Shown: piece by piece, positions 42,137 through 54,061 of the stretch
Position numbering within the stretch: the stretch's first letter is position 1
How the letters are laid out: each line of letters opens with the position of its first letter
Assembly (NCBI GenBank): GCA_002716945.1
Contig: PBCF01000002.1
Span: forward strand, 1-64,000
DNA from: Gammaproteobacteria bacterium
GTDB lineage: Bacteria > Pseudomonadota > Gammaproteobacteria > GCA-002705445 > GCA-002716945
Direction: 5' to 3'
DNA length: 64,000 nt
Program-made: the position numbers and the translations under genes
Notes under the pieces: generated by a model
The model's input: the letters and a program-made list of their open reading frames with translations, nothing else
Told to the model about the DNA's origin: nothing
The model's database searches: none

Positions 42137-43162
42137 TTATAAATTTTCCACGATTTCTTTAATTAGATTTGTACCTGAATACACTAATCCAGTATACATT
42201 TGCAATAACTTTGCTCCGTTATCCATCTTTTGTTTAGCTGATTGATAAGAATGTACACCACCAACACCTATGATTGCAACATCATTATTTAGATTAGTTT
42301 TCAATAATTCTATTACAGTATTTGATTTTTCATTGAGAGGTTTTCCGCTTAATCCACCTTGAAAATAGTGATACTTATTATTTTGCAATAATGATTTATT
42401 TACTGTTGTATTTGTGGCAATAATTCCTTCAATTTCATATTTCTTGACATATCTACATATACTTATAATTTGATCTTCAGTTAAATCTGGTGATATTTTT
42501 AAAATTAAAGGAATTCTCATTTTATAGACTTTGATTAATTTTTCATGTAATTTCTTTATATTTTTGAGAAAACCATTCATATACTTTTCCAAATGCAAGT
42601 CTCTTAAATCTTTAGTGTTTGGAGATGATATATTTAGTGAAATATAATCACAGAGAGAATATATTTGCCTCATACAATATTCATAATCTTGGTAGGCATT
42701 TTCGATTGGTGTTGATGAGTTTTTACCAATATTAACTCCAATTGGTACAACTTGTCGGAAATTTTTTAAATTTGATTTTAAGTAATCTACTCCTTTGTTA
42801 TTAAAACCAAGATGATTAATGATAGCCTGTTCTTCTTTAATTCTAAAAATTCTCGGTTTTGGGTTACCAATTTGCGGTTTAGGGGTAACTGTCCCAATTT
42901 CAACAAAACCAAATCCAATATTACTTATGAAATTCAGATAATCTCCGTTTTTATCAAACCCTGCCGCTAAACCTATCGGATTTTCAAATTTGATTCCCAT
43001 AGAGTCGGTAGGGAATTTTTTTGTCTTAGATTTTAAAAATCTTTTTAGCCAAGATTTATAAAGAGTTTCAGCAATTGTTAAAGATATGTAATGTGCTTTT
43101 TCAGGTTCGAATAAAAAAATTAAACGTTGATATAATGTGAAAAAAATTTTTGTTAAGTTCAT
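42137..43162 (-). CDS. pyrD: Dihydroorotate dehydrogenase (quinone), class 2
   Basis: PyrD oxidises dihydroorotate to orotate with ubiquinone in pyrimidine synthesis, attached to the inner membrane. The 341-residue product has the class 2 N-terminal membrane-associating helix region (FFTLYQRLIFLFEPEKAHY), GLAAGFDKNGDYLNF, IGTVTPKPQIGNPKPRIFR, NISSPNTKDLRDLH with the catalytic serine, and FMN-phosphate binding near IGVGGVHS. Its start region faces katG across 179 bases. Confidence 0.96.
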   Translation of the reverse strand: MNLTKIFFTLYQRLIFLFEPEKAHYISLTIAETLYKSWLKRFLKSKTKKFPTDSMGIKFENPIGLAAGFDKNGDYLNFISNIGFGFVEIGTVTPKPQIGNPKPRIFRIKEEQAIINHLGFNNKGVDYLKSNLKNFRQVVPIGVNIGKNSSTPIENAYQDYEYCMRQIYSLCDYISLNISSPNTKDLRDLHLEKYMNGFLKNIKKLHEKLIKVYKMRIPLILKISPDLTEDQIISICRYVKKYEIEGIIATNTTVNKSLLQNNKYHYFQGGLSGKPLNEKSNTVIELLKTNLNNDVAIIGVGGVHSYQSAKQKMDNGAKLLQMYTGLVYSGTNLIKEIVENL

Positions 43163-43220
43163 ATTATTACTTATTTTTAATTTAGAACCATTATACTATA
43201 AACAGCTTAACAGATTTAGT

Positions 43221-43249
43221 TTGACTATTTTTAATTTACAATTTAGAAT
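43221..43249 (+). promoter_or_regulatory. Predicted katG promoter
   Basis: TTGACT (43221-43226) is a 5/6 match to the -35 box. After exactly 17 bases comes TAGAAT (43244-43249), a 5/6 match to the -10 box. The -10 lies in the left arm of a perfect palindrome (43241-43259). This gives a leader of about 85 bases before the katG ATG, which has a strong GGGGAG ribosome binding site. Confidence 0.7.
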
Positions 43250-43259
43250 GATTCTAAAT
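43241..43259. promoter_or_regulatory. 19-bp perfect palindrome matching the Irr operator (ICE)
   Basis: ATTTAGAAT-G-ATTCTAAAT is a perfect inverted repeat. Its core TTTAGAA-N3-TTCTAAA equals the iron control element consensus described for Irr in alphaproteobacteria, as I recall it. It covers the -10 box of the predicted katG promoter, so a bound regulator would repress. The likely binder is the Irr-like protein encoded at 45544-45942. A PerR box (TTATAAT-N-ATTATAA) is a near relative but fits less well. Confidence 0.75.
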
Positions 43260-43329
43260 ATAGACTAACTCTATCTGTAATATTATAATGAAGAATAGGA
43301 AGTTTATAAAGTAGAAACAGGCTAGCTAA

Positions 43330-45528
<2,199 letters not shown>

Positions 45529-45543
45529 AATTTAAAAGATAAA

Positions 45544-45942
45544 TTATTTATTTTTAACTTTTATTAAAACTTCTGTTTTTTCAAGTTTCATTGAATCCGG
45601 AAGCTTTGGTAATTTTGAAAATGATATTCTTTTTTCATCTATATCAAATAAACTATTATCATTCAGATTAAAAATATGATGGTGATGTTTTAAATTTGTA
45701 TCATAAAATTTTTGTTCACTACCTAAATTGATTACTTTTAACAAGCCTTTAGACTCAAAGATAGATAATGTATTATAAATGGTAGCTTGAGAAATATGAA
45801 TTTTTGATTTTTTAACTTTTTTGATTAGATCTATGGCTGTAAAATGTTGATCTCCGATAAAAATAAGATCAGCAATTTGTAGACGTTGCCTTGTTGGGGT
45901 TATTTGATTTTTAGCCAAATAGTTTTTAAAGTCGTTTTTCAT
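45544..45942 (-). CDS. irr: Fur-family regulator, Irr-like
   Basis: The 132-residue protein has a Fur-type winged helix (NQITPTRQRLQIADLIF, ISQATIYNTLSIFESKGLL) and the HHHH metal/haem-binding run after KFYDTNLK. It has no cysteine at all, so the CxxC structural zinc sites of PerR and most Fur proteins are missing. The C-terminal SKLPKLPDSMKLEKTEVLIKV strongly resembles alphaproteobacterial Irr (LPEPPEGMEI followed by VDVVIRLR). Irr senses haem status and binds ICE operators; the N-terminal haem motif of the Bradyrhizobium protein is absent. A katG-convergent position plus an ICE-like palindrome at katG suggest it controls katG. The call as Irr, as opposed to another Fur subgroup, is inference. 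Confidence 0.8.
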   Translation of the reverse strand: MKNDFKNYLAKNQITPTRQRLQIADLIFIGDQHFTAIDLIKKVKKSKIHISQATIYNTLSIFESKGLLKVINLGSEQKFYDTNLKHHHHIFNLNDNSLFDIDEKRISFSKLPKLPDSMKLEKTEVLIKVKNK

Positions 45943-45982
45943 ACTCTCATTATATAATCAAAGAAAATAATTGAAAGTATTT

Positions 45983-46870
45983 TTATTTATTGTAATTCTC
46001 AATAATTTTATTTATTACTGACGAGTCCTTGTTACCTAACTTTTTATCAATAGTTTTTTGCATTAATTGATTGACATATCTAGCTCCTTTTAATTGTATC
46101 TTCAGTTTCTTTGCAAGCTTATTAGCTATATTTAAATCCTTTAGATGAAGGGATGCCTTAAATCCAGGTTTATAGTTTTTGTTAATCATTCTTAGACCAT
46201 GTATATCTAATATCATGCTATACCCAAAACCACCTAATAATGCATCTCGTACAAGTTTCTGATTACATCCAGATTTTTTAGCTAGGATTAATATTTCACT
46301 AACTGCCATCATTGTTTCTGCTACTAAAATCTGATTACAAGCTTTTGTAATCTGCCCTGATCCACTCTTTCCAATATACTTAATATTTTTTCCTAAAACT
46401 TTTAAAATAGGTTTAACTTTATCAAATGTTTTTCTTTTTCCTCCTGCCATTATTGATAATTCTCCATTTATTGCACCTATTTCACCGCCAGAAACAGGAG
46501 CATCGATAAGATCAGAATCTTTCTTTTTTAGTTGATTAGAAATAGAGATGGTTGTTTCAGGATCAATAGTACTCATATCAATTATGATCGAACCTTTAGT
46601 AATATGTTTATGCAAACCATCTGCTCCTAAAACAACATCAAAAACATCTTTGGAGTCAGGTAAGTTTGTAATTATTGTCTTTGACTTGCGTGGAATATCT
46701 TCAATTTTAGGTATAAATTCACCACCAAGCCTTCTAATCTCATTTATGATAGACTTTTTTCGTGCAAAAAAAATTACATGATAATTAGATTTTAATAAAT
46801 TTTTGACCATAGGTTTCCCCATTATCCCTAATCCTACGAAGCCTATAATTTTCTTAAGTTTTTTAGCCAT
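45983..46870 (-). CDS. NAD-dependent 3-hydroxyisobutyrate dehydrogenase-family reductase
   Basis: The 295-residue product is a beta-hydroxyacid dehydrogenase: Rossmann motif GFVGLGIMGKPMVKNLLK at the start, substrate-binding DAPVSGGEIGAINGELSIMAGG, catalytic lysine in GSGQITKACNQI, and KDLNIA in the C-terminal helical domain. It could be tartronate semialdehyde reductase (GarR), 3-hydroxyisobutyrate dehydrogenase or a succinic semialdehyde reductase; sequence alone does not decide. I start at the ATG 46870, although a GTG one codon earlier is possible. The start is only 37 bases from divergent holA. Confidence 0.88.
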   Translation of the reverse strand: MAKKLKKIIGFVGLGIMGKPMVKNLLKSNYHVIFFARKKSIINEIRRLGGEFIPKIEDIPRKSKTIITNLPDSKDVFDVVLGADGLHKHITKGSIIIDMSTIDPETTISISNQLKKKDSDLIDAPVSGGEIGAINGELSIMAGGKRKTFDKVKPILKVLGKNIKYIGKSGSGQITKACNQILVAETMMAVSEILILAKKSGCNQKLVRDALLGGFGYSMILDIHGLRMINKNYKPGFKASLHLKDLNIANKLAKKLKIQLKGARYVNQLMQKTIDKKLGNKDSSVINKIIENYNK

Positions 46871-46907
46871 CACATGCTATATTATATATTATCTTTAAAT
46901 TAATTAT

Positions 46908-47915
46908 ATGATACTTGATTATAAAGGACTAACAGAAACGAAAACAATACCACAGTCATCTATCTACATGATACATGGCAGTCCTAGAATTCTTCAAAAT
47001 GAAATAGAAAAAAGAATAGAAAATTATTATAAAAATTATGAATTTTTATCTAAGAAAAATTTTATACTTGATACGGATTCGTCAATAGAAGAGATTGAAA
47101 ATGAATTACAATCTTTATCATTATTTGATGAAAAAAAAATAATTACAATAAACATTGTATCAAAAACACTACCGTCAAAAATCAAAACCGTTCTAACAAA
47201 AAATTTAATTCCAGAAAGTATTAAAATTATTCTTAAATTAGATAGACAGCAAAGCTCTTTTAAAAAAAATGCATTCTATCAAATGTGTTCAAAGTCCGAA
47301 TGTGTGATAGAAGTTTATGAATTACAAGGAGCATATCTTAAAAATTGGGTTAAAAACAAATTAATTAAAAATCAAATTAATTTTTCCGACGAACTATGCA
47401 CTTCTCTTATTGAAAAAAATGAAGGCAATACCTTATCTATAGCTCAAGAACTCTATAAGCTGACTTTACTCGAAAAAGATTTTACTAATGAAAATATAAA
47501 CAAAATGAATACGAATTACAAATTCAACGAATTTTCTTTAATTGATGCTATACATGATGCTGATTTGATTAAATCTTACAAAATTCTAGATTATTTGAAA
47601 TTGATTAATGTTCAGCGACCTTTCATCTTATTTCTTTTAAATAATGAAATCAAAAAAATATATAATTTAAAGAATAATAATGATTGTTTAATACCTACTT
47701 TTAAATTAGAAAAATATAAAAGACTTACCAGTAAATATAATAACGATATCTTAGAAGATTTTTTGAGATTTTCACAATTTATAGATTTGAATATTAAATC
47801 CAATAAAAATAATATAGATACATGGCATTTATTATCAGTCCTGATATCATGTTTTGTATTAAATATTCCTTCTCAAAATTATTATAAAGATAAAAATGGA
47901 ACAATCTTCAATTAA
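46908..47915 (+). CDS. holA: DNA polymerase III subunit delta
   Basis: The delta subunit of the clamp loader opens the beta clamp. The 335-residue product is diverged but keeps the family layout: YMIHGSPRILQNEIEKRI at the start, LSLFDEKKIITIN, an ATPase-like fold without Walker motifs, and the C-terminal helical collar. Its position before proA-nadD-rsfS (holA-nadD-rsfS in E. coli) supports the call. It overlaps proA by 20 bases. Confidence 0.9.
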   Translation: MILDYKGLTETKTIPQSSIYMIHGSPRILQNEIEKRIENYYKNYEFLSKKNFILDTDSSIEEIENELQSLSLFDEKKIITINIVSKTLPSKIKTVLTKNLIPESIKIILKLDRQQSSFKKNAFYQMCSKSECVIEVYELQGAYLKNWVKNKLIKNQINFSDELCTSLIEKNEGNTLSIAQELYKLTLLEKDFTNENINKMNTNYKFNEFSLIDAIHDADLIKSYKILDYLKLINVQRPFILFLLNNEIKKIYNLKNNNDCLIPTFKLEKYKRLTSKYNNDILEDFLRFSQFIDLNIKSNKNNIDTWHLLSVLISCFVLNIPSQNYYKDKNGTIFN

Positions 47916-49161
47916 AAAGTATATTCAACAAGTATGCGTCAGAGCTTCTAATGCTTCCAGGACAAGTGCTATGAGGTCTACACAAGAAAAAAATAGATTA
48001 CTTGACTTAATAATTAAAAATATTACTAAAAATACTAAAAGTATACAAAGAAATAACTCTTTGGATATAAAAGCAGCTATTAAAAATAAAATACAAGAGG
48101 CCATGATTGATCGACTAACTTTAACTCCTAAGCGAATAAAGTCAATGTGCGACGGACTACAAGCAATCATAAAAATTCCTGATACATTATATAAATTAGT
48201 TAATTCTAAAAAACAAAAGAATGGAATCACTGTAAGTCAGATGAGAGTACCTTTGGGTGTAATTGCGATGATATACGAGTCAAGACCTAATGTTACTATA
48301 GATGCAGCTGGATTATGTTTAAAGTCTGGAAACAGCGTTATTCTAAGAGGTGGCTCAGAAGCAATTCACACCAACAAGATACTAATGAAAATTATCAAGA
48401 TGTCTTTACAAAAATCAAATTTTGATAACTACATGGTTCAATTGATTGAGACAACTGATAGAAATGCTGTAAATCATTTGCTTAAAATGGATAAGTGTAT
48501 TGATGTAATCATTCCTCGTGGCGGAAAAAGTCTTATCAAGAAAGTTTCGAAAGATTCAAAAATACCTGTAATTAAACATTTAGATGGTAATTGTCATGTT
48601 TATGTAGATAAGTATGCAAAAGAACAATTAGCAGAAAAAATTGTAATTAATTCTAAAACTCAAAGATATGGTGTATGTAATGCGATGGAAACACTTTTGA
48701 TCCACGAAAAATTTTCAAAAGATTCAACTCGTTCGATAGTCAATAAACTTCTTGAGATGGGTGTCGAACTAAGAGGTTGTAGAAAAACGAAAAAAATAAA
48801 CAATAAAATTAGAATAGCTACAGAAGAAGATTGGTTTACTGAATATTTAGCACCAATTCTTTCTGTAAAAATAGTATCAAATATAGATGAAGCAATTAAT
48901 CATATAGAAAAATATGGCTCTAAACACACGGAGGCAATCATTTCAGATAATGACAAACAAATTGATAAGTTTACAAAAATAGTTAATTCAAGCTCTGTAA
49001 TGTCAAATACATCGACTAGATTTGCTGATGGTTTTGAATACGGGTTGGGAGCAGAAATAGGAATTAGTACAGATAAATTACACGCACGAGGCCCGGTTGG
49101 TTTGGAAGGTTTAACAAATTTAAAATTTGTAGTGAGTAGTAAAGGGAAAATACGTAATTAA
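47896..49161 (+). CDS. proA: Gamma-glutamyl phosphate reductase
   Basis: ProA reduces gamma-glutamyl phosphate to glutamate semialdehyde in proline synthesis. The 421-residue product has MRVPLGVIAMIYESRPNVT, GNSVILRGGSEA, IPRGGKSLIKKV, the catalytic Cys261 in QRYGVCNAMET, and the end HARGPVGLEGLTNLKFV. It starts within holA and is one base from nadD. proB is not in the window. Confidence 0.97.
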   Translation: MEQSSIKKYIQQVCVRASNASRTSAMRSTQEKNRLLDLIIKNITKNTKSIQRNNSLDIKAAIKNKIQEAMIDRLTLTPKRIKSMCDGLQAIIKIPDTLYKLVNSKKQKNGITVSQMRVPLGVIAMIYESRPNVTIDAAGLCLKSGNSVILRGGSEAIHTNKILMKIIKMSLQKSNFDNYMVQLIETTDRNAVNHLLKMDKCIDVIIPRGGKSLIKKVSKDSKIPVIKHLDGNCHVYVDKYAKEQLAEKIVINSKTQRYGVCNAMETLLIHEKFSKDSTRSIVNKLLEMGVELRGCRKTKKINNKIRIATEEDWFTEYLAPILSVKIVSNIDEAINHIEKYGSKHTEAIISDNDKQIDKFTKIVNSSSVMSNTSTRFADGFEYGLGAEIGISTDKLHARGPVGLEGLTNLKFVVSSKGKIRN

Positions 49162-49162
49162 A

Positions 49163-49801
49163 ATGACAAAAAGGTTAGGTATTTTTGGAGGATCGTTTGA
49201 CCCTATTCATTTGGGACATATAATACCTGTGAAAAATATTTATGAAAAATATCAGCTTGAGAGTGTATTTTTTGTACCTGTAAATATACCAAACTCTTCA
49301 AAAAAAATTGTTGCATCAGCAGATTACAGATTACAGATGTTGAAAGTTTCACTCAGCAATTATTCTAATTTTAAAATAGATGATAGAGAAATTAAAAGAG
49401 GAGGTATCTCGTTCAGTTATGAAACAATTTTGGAAATTAGCCAAAATTATTCAGATCATCAAATTTTTTTCATTATTGGTGATGATGCATTAAAAAATTT
49501 ACATACTTGGAAGCAGTACAAAAAAATTTTTGAAATATGTAATATTATTGTGACAAAGAGGTTTGAGAAAAATTTTAGTGATTATAGTGCTTTAGTAATT
49601 AATCAATACGTCAAATCTCATATAAAAGAACATCAGACTGTATTTTCTGATTCATCATATGGTAATATAATTTTAGAGAATACACCTGTTATAAATGCCG
49701 CATCAAAGGAGATTAGAGAAAAATTGATGAAAAATGAGAACGTCAGTAATTTGGTGGATAAGAATCTCGAAGCGTGGCTTAAAAAAAATAAAGTTTATTA
49801 A
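49163..49801 (+). CDS. nadD: Nicotinate-nucleotide adenylyltransferase
   Basis: NadD makes deamido-NAD from nicotinate mononucleotide and ATP. The 212-residue product has the nucleotidyltransferase motif GIFGGSFDPIHLGHI, FIIGDDALKNLHTWKQ, and a diverged C-terminal ISTxxIR-like motif (NAASKEIREKL). It is functionally linked to nadC at 55280. Confidence 0.96.
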   Translation: MTKRLGIFGGSFDPIHLGHIIPVKNIYEKYQLESVFFVPVNIPNSSKKIVASADYRLQMLKVSLSNYSNFKIDDREIKRGGISFSYETILEISQNYSDHQIFFIIGDDALKNLHTWKQYKKIFEICNIIVTKRFEKNFSDYSALVINQYVKSHIKEHQTVFSDSSYGNIILENTPVINAASKEIREKLMKNENVSNLVDKNLEAWLKKNKVY

Positions 49802-49804
49802 TAT

Positions 49805-50149
49805 ATGAAATCATTAAAACAATTTATGATAGATGTTTTGGAAGATAACAAGGCTGAAAATATAATATCTATAAATGTCAAAAACAAATCGTCAATTACA
49901 GATATCATGATATTGGTATCAGGTAGATCCACCAGGCATGTTCAATCAATTGCAGATAACTTAATAAATAAACTTAAAAAAAATAAGATTAAACCTCTTG
50001 GAATTGAAGGATATTCGCAATCCGAGTGGATACTTATTGATTATGGAGATATTCTTATTCACGTTATGCATCCTGATGCAAGAGAGTTTTATTCAATTGA
50101 AAAGTTATGGGATGAAAGCTTACAATCAGATGGTTTAATATATCAATAG
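49805..50149 (+). CDS. rsfS: Ribosome silencing factor RsfS
   Basis: RsfS binds L14 and blocks subunit joining in slow growth. The 114-residue product has ITDIMILVSGRSTRHVQSIAD, GIEGYSQSEWILIDYGDILIHVM and AREFYSIEKLWDES. In E. coli and Pseudomonas it is followed by rlmH and mrdAB; here yhdP follows directly. Confidence 0.96.
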   Translation: MKSLKQFMIDVLEDNKAENIISINVKNKSSITDIMILVSGRSTRHVQSIADNLINKLKKNKIKPLGIEGYSQSEWILIDYGDILIHVMHPDAREFYSIEKLWDESLQSDGLIYQ

Positions 50150-50153
50150 TAAA

Positions 50154-53100
50154 ATGAATAAATTTGTTAAATCTTTTTCTTATTTTTTTTCATTCACTAT
50201 AGTATTTTTATTTTTGTTTGTAGCTATTACAGAAAATACAAATATTATTGATGCTAATTTTAAAAAACCTATAATATCTAAAATAGAAAAATCATTTGAT
50301 ATTAAAATACAAATTAAAAAAATTGATATTAATTGGTATGGAATATCTCCAATAATAAATTTTCATGATATTAAAGTTTTTAATGAAAATAACGATAATC
50401 AAATAATTGAAGGGGAAAGACTTGAGGCTTCATTAGATATTATTAATTCAATTCAAAACTGGGAATTAACACTCAAAGAATTGAATCTTGTCCACACTGA
50501 TATAAACTTTTCATATGAAGGTGGTCGACTCTTTTTTAGAGGGAAAGATATTTTAAAATATGATAATTTAGCCAATAACAAAAAATCAACAGACAAATTT
50601 TTAGATCTTCAATTTAGAATCAGCAAATCTAAAATTACAATCAATGATACAAAAACAAATAATATTTATCGTTTGAATAATATAAATTTAGTCTTGGTAA
50701 AAGCAAATTCTATCACTAAAGTTTTTACAACTTTCAACTATAATGATTCTGAAGAATTAATTCAGTTAGCAGCTAATTTAATTAACACTAAAAATAAACT
50801 TTCTGGTCAAATATATACAAAAGGAAATAATCTTAATCTTCAAAAAATATCATTCATGTCTAATATATATAATTTCTCATCAGAAAAGTTAAATTATCAG
50901 GTCTGGATTAATCTGAAAGCAGATAGTATTACATCTGTTCATGGTAATATATCATCTGAAAATATAACCATTCATAACGACTCAAATCATAATATTTTTA
51001 AAAATGTACATGCTAATGTAAAGTATGAAAAAGATAAAGACATTTCTTTTATAACATTATCTAATTTAGATTTTAATTCAAAAAATCATGAGTATTCGAA
51101 TAATGAGATACTTTTAAAAATATCTAACAAATCGAAAATGAGTCTTTTCATTAAACAAATTTTTGCATCTGATTTAAAAAATTTAATTCTAGTCAACACT
51201 TCTAATAAAGAAAAGCGTCTCAACACACTTCTAAACAATATCAATCATGGGGAAATTAAAAATCTCAATGTGTATCAATTCAACAAAGTACCAAAATCAC
51301 AATTATCTTTTAAATTTGATGAAATTGACTTTCAAGATACTGAAAATTCCTTACATATTAAAAATCTATCAGGTAATTTTATTGGAAGTTTTTTTAATGG
51401 TTACCTAAAAATCAATAATGGCAAAACAAAAATTAATATTCGTGATAATGAAGGCTATCTTCAATTGGACAAAATTAAGGGTTCACTGAGTTATCAAATC
51501 AAAGGAATATCACTCTATTTCAATACGAATAATTTAATGATCAATGAGAATCATAGATTGTCGATTAATGGCAATGCGCAACAAGATAAATTAAATTATA
51601 GAGTTCAAAGTAGTGGATCCTTAAACTCCTTATCAGAGATGATAAATGTGCAAGAAGATACAATTGATCTTAGAAAAAACTTTAAAATATATGGTGATTA
51701 TAAAATTGATATTAGATCTGATAATACAAATATATATGGTGCTCTTAATTTAAAAAATATGGTATTAGAAAATCAAACAAACGACTTTATCATTAATAAA
51801 TTAAACACAAGAATAAATTTTTCTGATGATTATATTATTTCAAATAAATCTCAATTTTTTTTGAATAAATCTCCATTTAAGTTTCAAATAAATACAGATA
51901 TATTAAACAATAAACCTAAGTATTTTATAAAAACTAGTGGACAATTAAATTCAAACTTAATTGGAAAATACACTAAATTAGATTATAAAAAATACATTAG
52001 TGGAGAAACTAAATCAAAAGTCATATTATATTATGAACCTAAAAATATTGAAAAAAAAATCCATGTTACTTTGATAAGCGATTTACTTGGTTTAAAAATT
52101 AATACCATTAAACCATTCTATAAAAAATCAAATCAAAAAAAATCATTTCAAGTTTCATATATCATAAATCCTATTAAAAAATACAGATTACAGATAATTT
52201 TTGATAAATATAAGATACTTTTAAATAAGAATGATAAAAATTGGCTGGTTAATGTAAATTCACCTTTTATACAAGGCAATGTTTTATTACCATTAAAAAT
52301 TTCTCCTGACAATCGTATTAAAGCAAAGCTAAAATATTTTAATATTGACAATTTCAGCTTTAAATCAAGACCTGATGATATCCCTTATATGCATTTGATA
52401 GCCCAACAAGCAAAAATTGGAGGTGTTCTTTTAGACAATGTCTCTGTAATTTTAACGCCATCAAAAGATACTTTGAAAATTGAGAAATTAAAATTTAGCA
52501 ATGCTTATTTATCCATGAATGCAAATGGCACATGGACTACTAAAAATAAAAAACAAGAAACTTTTTTTGTGGCAGATTTTAAAAGCGACAATTTTGGTAG
52601 AGCTCTAAAAGGATTAGGGCATGATGGTTTGGTTAAAAAAGGGACTTTAAATGCAAAATTAAGTGGCTCATGGAAAGGTTCACCTGAAATGTTTGAGCTT
52701 TCTAAATTAAATGGTGATGTCAAAATCAATGTTAAAGATGGAGAAATTCTGCAGGTTGAAAAACAAGCAAAAGCAATAGGGCAAGTACTTGGATTATTTA
52801 GTATATCTTCTCTTCCCAAAAGATTGAATTTAGATTTTAGTGATTTATTTTCTAAAGGTTTGCAGTTCAACGATTTAAATGCTGAGATGGATTTTAATAA
52901 TGGATTAGCTAATACAAAAAAAATGATAATTGTGGGTGGTTTTGGTGAAATGAGATTAACAGGAGAAACAAACCTAAGGAAGAAAACTTATAATCAGATT
53001 CTTTTATATATACCAGATTTATCATCTACAAGTTTAATTACAGGTGCTGCGATAGGAGGGCCTGTTGGTGCTGTTGCATCTATTTTTTATGATCAATTGC

Positions 53101-53216
53101 TAAAAGAATTTGGTATTGATACTAATAAATTAGCTGCTATTGAATATTCTCTTACAGGGCCTTGGGATAATCCTGATATAAAAGTCACTCAGTCATTTAA
53201 ACCTATTTTGAATTGA
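50154..53216 (+). CDS. yhdP: YhdP-like AsmA-family protein
   Basis: YhdP is an inner-membrane-anchored, periplasm-spanning protein that helps move phospholipids to the outer membrane. The 1020-residue product has one N-terminal membrane helix (about residues 6-27), then a long beta-rich, Asn/Lys/Ile-rich repeat region. A better conserved C-terminus follows (GLGHDGLVKKGTLNAKLSGSWKG, KDGEILQVEKQAKAIGQVLGLFSISSLPKRLNLDF, ITGAAIGGPVGAVASIFYDQLLKEFGID). It is shorter than the E. coli protein (about 1270). It overlaps the frame of the next gene, whose chosen start is 26 bases after its stop. Confidence 0.9.
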   Translation: MNKFVKSFSYFFSFTIVFLFLFVAITENTNIIDANFKKPIISKIEKSFDIKIQIKKIDINWYGISPIINFHDIKVFNENNDNQIIEGERLEASLDIINSIQNWELTLKELNLVHTDINFSYEGGRLFFRGKDILKYDNLANNKKSTDKFLDLQFRISKSKITINDTKTNNIYRLNNINLVLVKANSITKVFTTFNYNDSEELIQLAANLINTKNKLSGQIYTKGNNLNLQKISFMSNIYNFSSEKLNYQVWINLKADSITSVHGNISSENITIHNDSNHNIFKNVHANVKYEKDKDISFITLSNLDFNSKNHEYSNNEILLKISNKSKMSLFIKQIFASDLKNLILVNTSNKEKRLNTLLNNINHGEIKNLNVYQFNKVPKSQLSFKFDEIDFQDTENSLHIKNLSGNFIGSFFNGYLKINNGKTKINIRDNEGYLQLDKIKGSLSYQIKGISLYFNTNNLMINENHRLSINGNAQQDKLNYRVQSSGSLNSLSEMINVQEDTIDLRKNFKIYGDYKIDIRSDNTNIYGALNLKNMVLENQTNDFIINKLNTRINFSDDYIISNKSQFFLNKSPFKFQINTDILNNKPKYFIKTSGQLNSNLIGKYTKLDYKKYISGETKSKVILYYEPKNIEKKIHVTLISDLLGLKINTIKPFYKKSNQKKSFQVSYIINPIKKYRLQIIFDKYKILLNKNDKNWLVNVNSPFIQGNVLLPLKISPDNRIKAKLKYFNIDNFSFKSRPDDIPYMHLIAQQAKIGGVLLDNVSVILTPSKDTLKIEKLKFSNAYLSMNANGTWTTKNKKQETFFVADFKSDNFGRALKGLGHDGLVKKGTLNAKLSGSWKGSPEMFELSKLNGDVKINVKDGEILQVEKQAKAIGQVLGLFSISSLPKRLNLDFSDLFSKGLQFNDLNAEMDFNNGLANTKKMIIVGGFGEMRLTGETNLRKKTYNQILLYIPDLSSTSLITGAAIGGPVGAVASIFYDQLLKEFGIDTNKLAAIEYSLTGPWDNPDIKVTQSFKPILN

Positions 53217-53242
53217 TATATCCTATCTATTGTGGGAGAAAA

Positions 53243-54061
53243 ATGTCAACGGTTGCAGCTATTCAATTAACATCCGGACCTAACATACAAGCTAACTTGT
53301 ATGAAGTGGCGTTATATTTTGAAGAATTAAGTAAATTAAAGTGTAAATTAGTTGTTTTGCCAGAAAATTTTGCACTTATGCCTGAAAAAGATAATGATTT
53401 TTTGAAATATGCTGAAAAAACAGGTAGTGGAATTATTCAAGATTTTTTATCTGAAAATGCTAAAAAATATAAATTTTGGATTGTTGGTGGAACAATACCA
53501 ATAAAAACAAAGAACCCAAACAAATTAACTGCAACAACTTTTGTATACGATGATAAAGGAAAAGTTGTCTGCAAGTATGATAAAGTTCATCTTTTTGATG
53601 TTAAACTCCCAAATTCTAAAGAGTCCTATAATGAATCCAAAGTATTCAATCATGGTAAAGACCTTGTAGTTCTTGATACACCTATAGGCATGACAGGCTT
53701 AGTGTGTTGTTATGATTTGAGATTCCCAGAAATTTTTAGATTACAACATAAACATGGTGTCCAATTATTTGTATTACCAGCTGCATTTACTGAACAAACA
53801 GGTAAAGTTCATTGGGAGACACTCGTAAAAGCTAGAGCAATTGAGAATCTATCGTACATGATTACAGCTTGTCAAGGCGGCTATCATATGAATGGTAGAA
53901 AAACTTTTGGTCATACAATGATTGTCAATCCTTGGGGTCAAGTTTTATCAAAAATTAATGATGGTAAAGGCTTTATAACAGCCAAAATGGATTTAAAACA
54001 ATTAGCATCAATTAGAAAAAACTTCCCTGTGCTCGAACATATCAGATTACTTAAAAGTTAA
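53243..54061 (+). CDS. Carbon-nitrogen hydrolase (Nit-type omega-amidase-like)
   Basis: This is a nitrilase-superfamily amidase; relatives hydrolyse deaminated glutathione or omega-amides. The 272-residue product has the catalytic Glu in LVVLPENFALMP, Lys in YDKVHLFDV, and Cys156 in GLVCCYDLRFPE. The ATG at 53243 is chosen because GGGAG precedes it and the family begins VAAIQL; a frame start at 53213 adds ten unmatched residues. yhdP followed by a nitrilase is also seen in Pseudomonas-like genomes. Its stop shares the TTAA tetranucleotide with the nhaA stop. Confidence 0.92.
   Translation: MSTVAAIQLTSGPNIQANLYEVALYFEELSKLKCKLVVLPENFALMPEKDNDFLKYAEKTGSGIIQDFLSENAKKYKFWIVGGTIPIKTKNPNKLTATTFVYDDKGKVVCKYDKVHLFDVKLPNSKESYNESKVFNHGKDLVVLDTPIGMTGLVCCYDLRFPEIFRLQHKHGVQLFVLPAAFTEQTGKVHWETLVKARAIENLSYMITACQGGYHMNGRKTFGHTMIVNPWGQVLSKINDGKGFITAKMDLKQLASIRKNFPVLEHIRLLKS

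Noticed and set aside
43181-43197. Second ICE-like site nearer pyrD (TTTAGAA-CCA-TTATACT)
   Set aside because: Only the left half matches; the right half has 4 of 7 bases, expected by chance in AT-rich sequence.
43241-43259. Reading the katG palindrome as a PerR box
   Set aside because: Its arms read TTAGAAT/ATTCTAA and not TTATAAT/ATTATAA, and the nearby regulator lacks the cysteines of PerR; an Irr site fits better.
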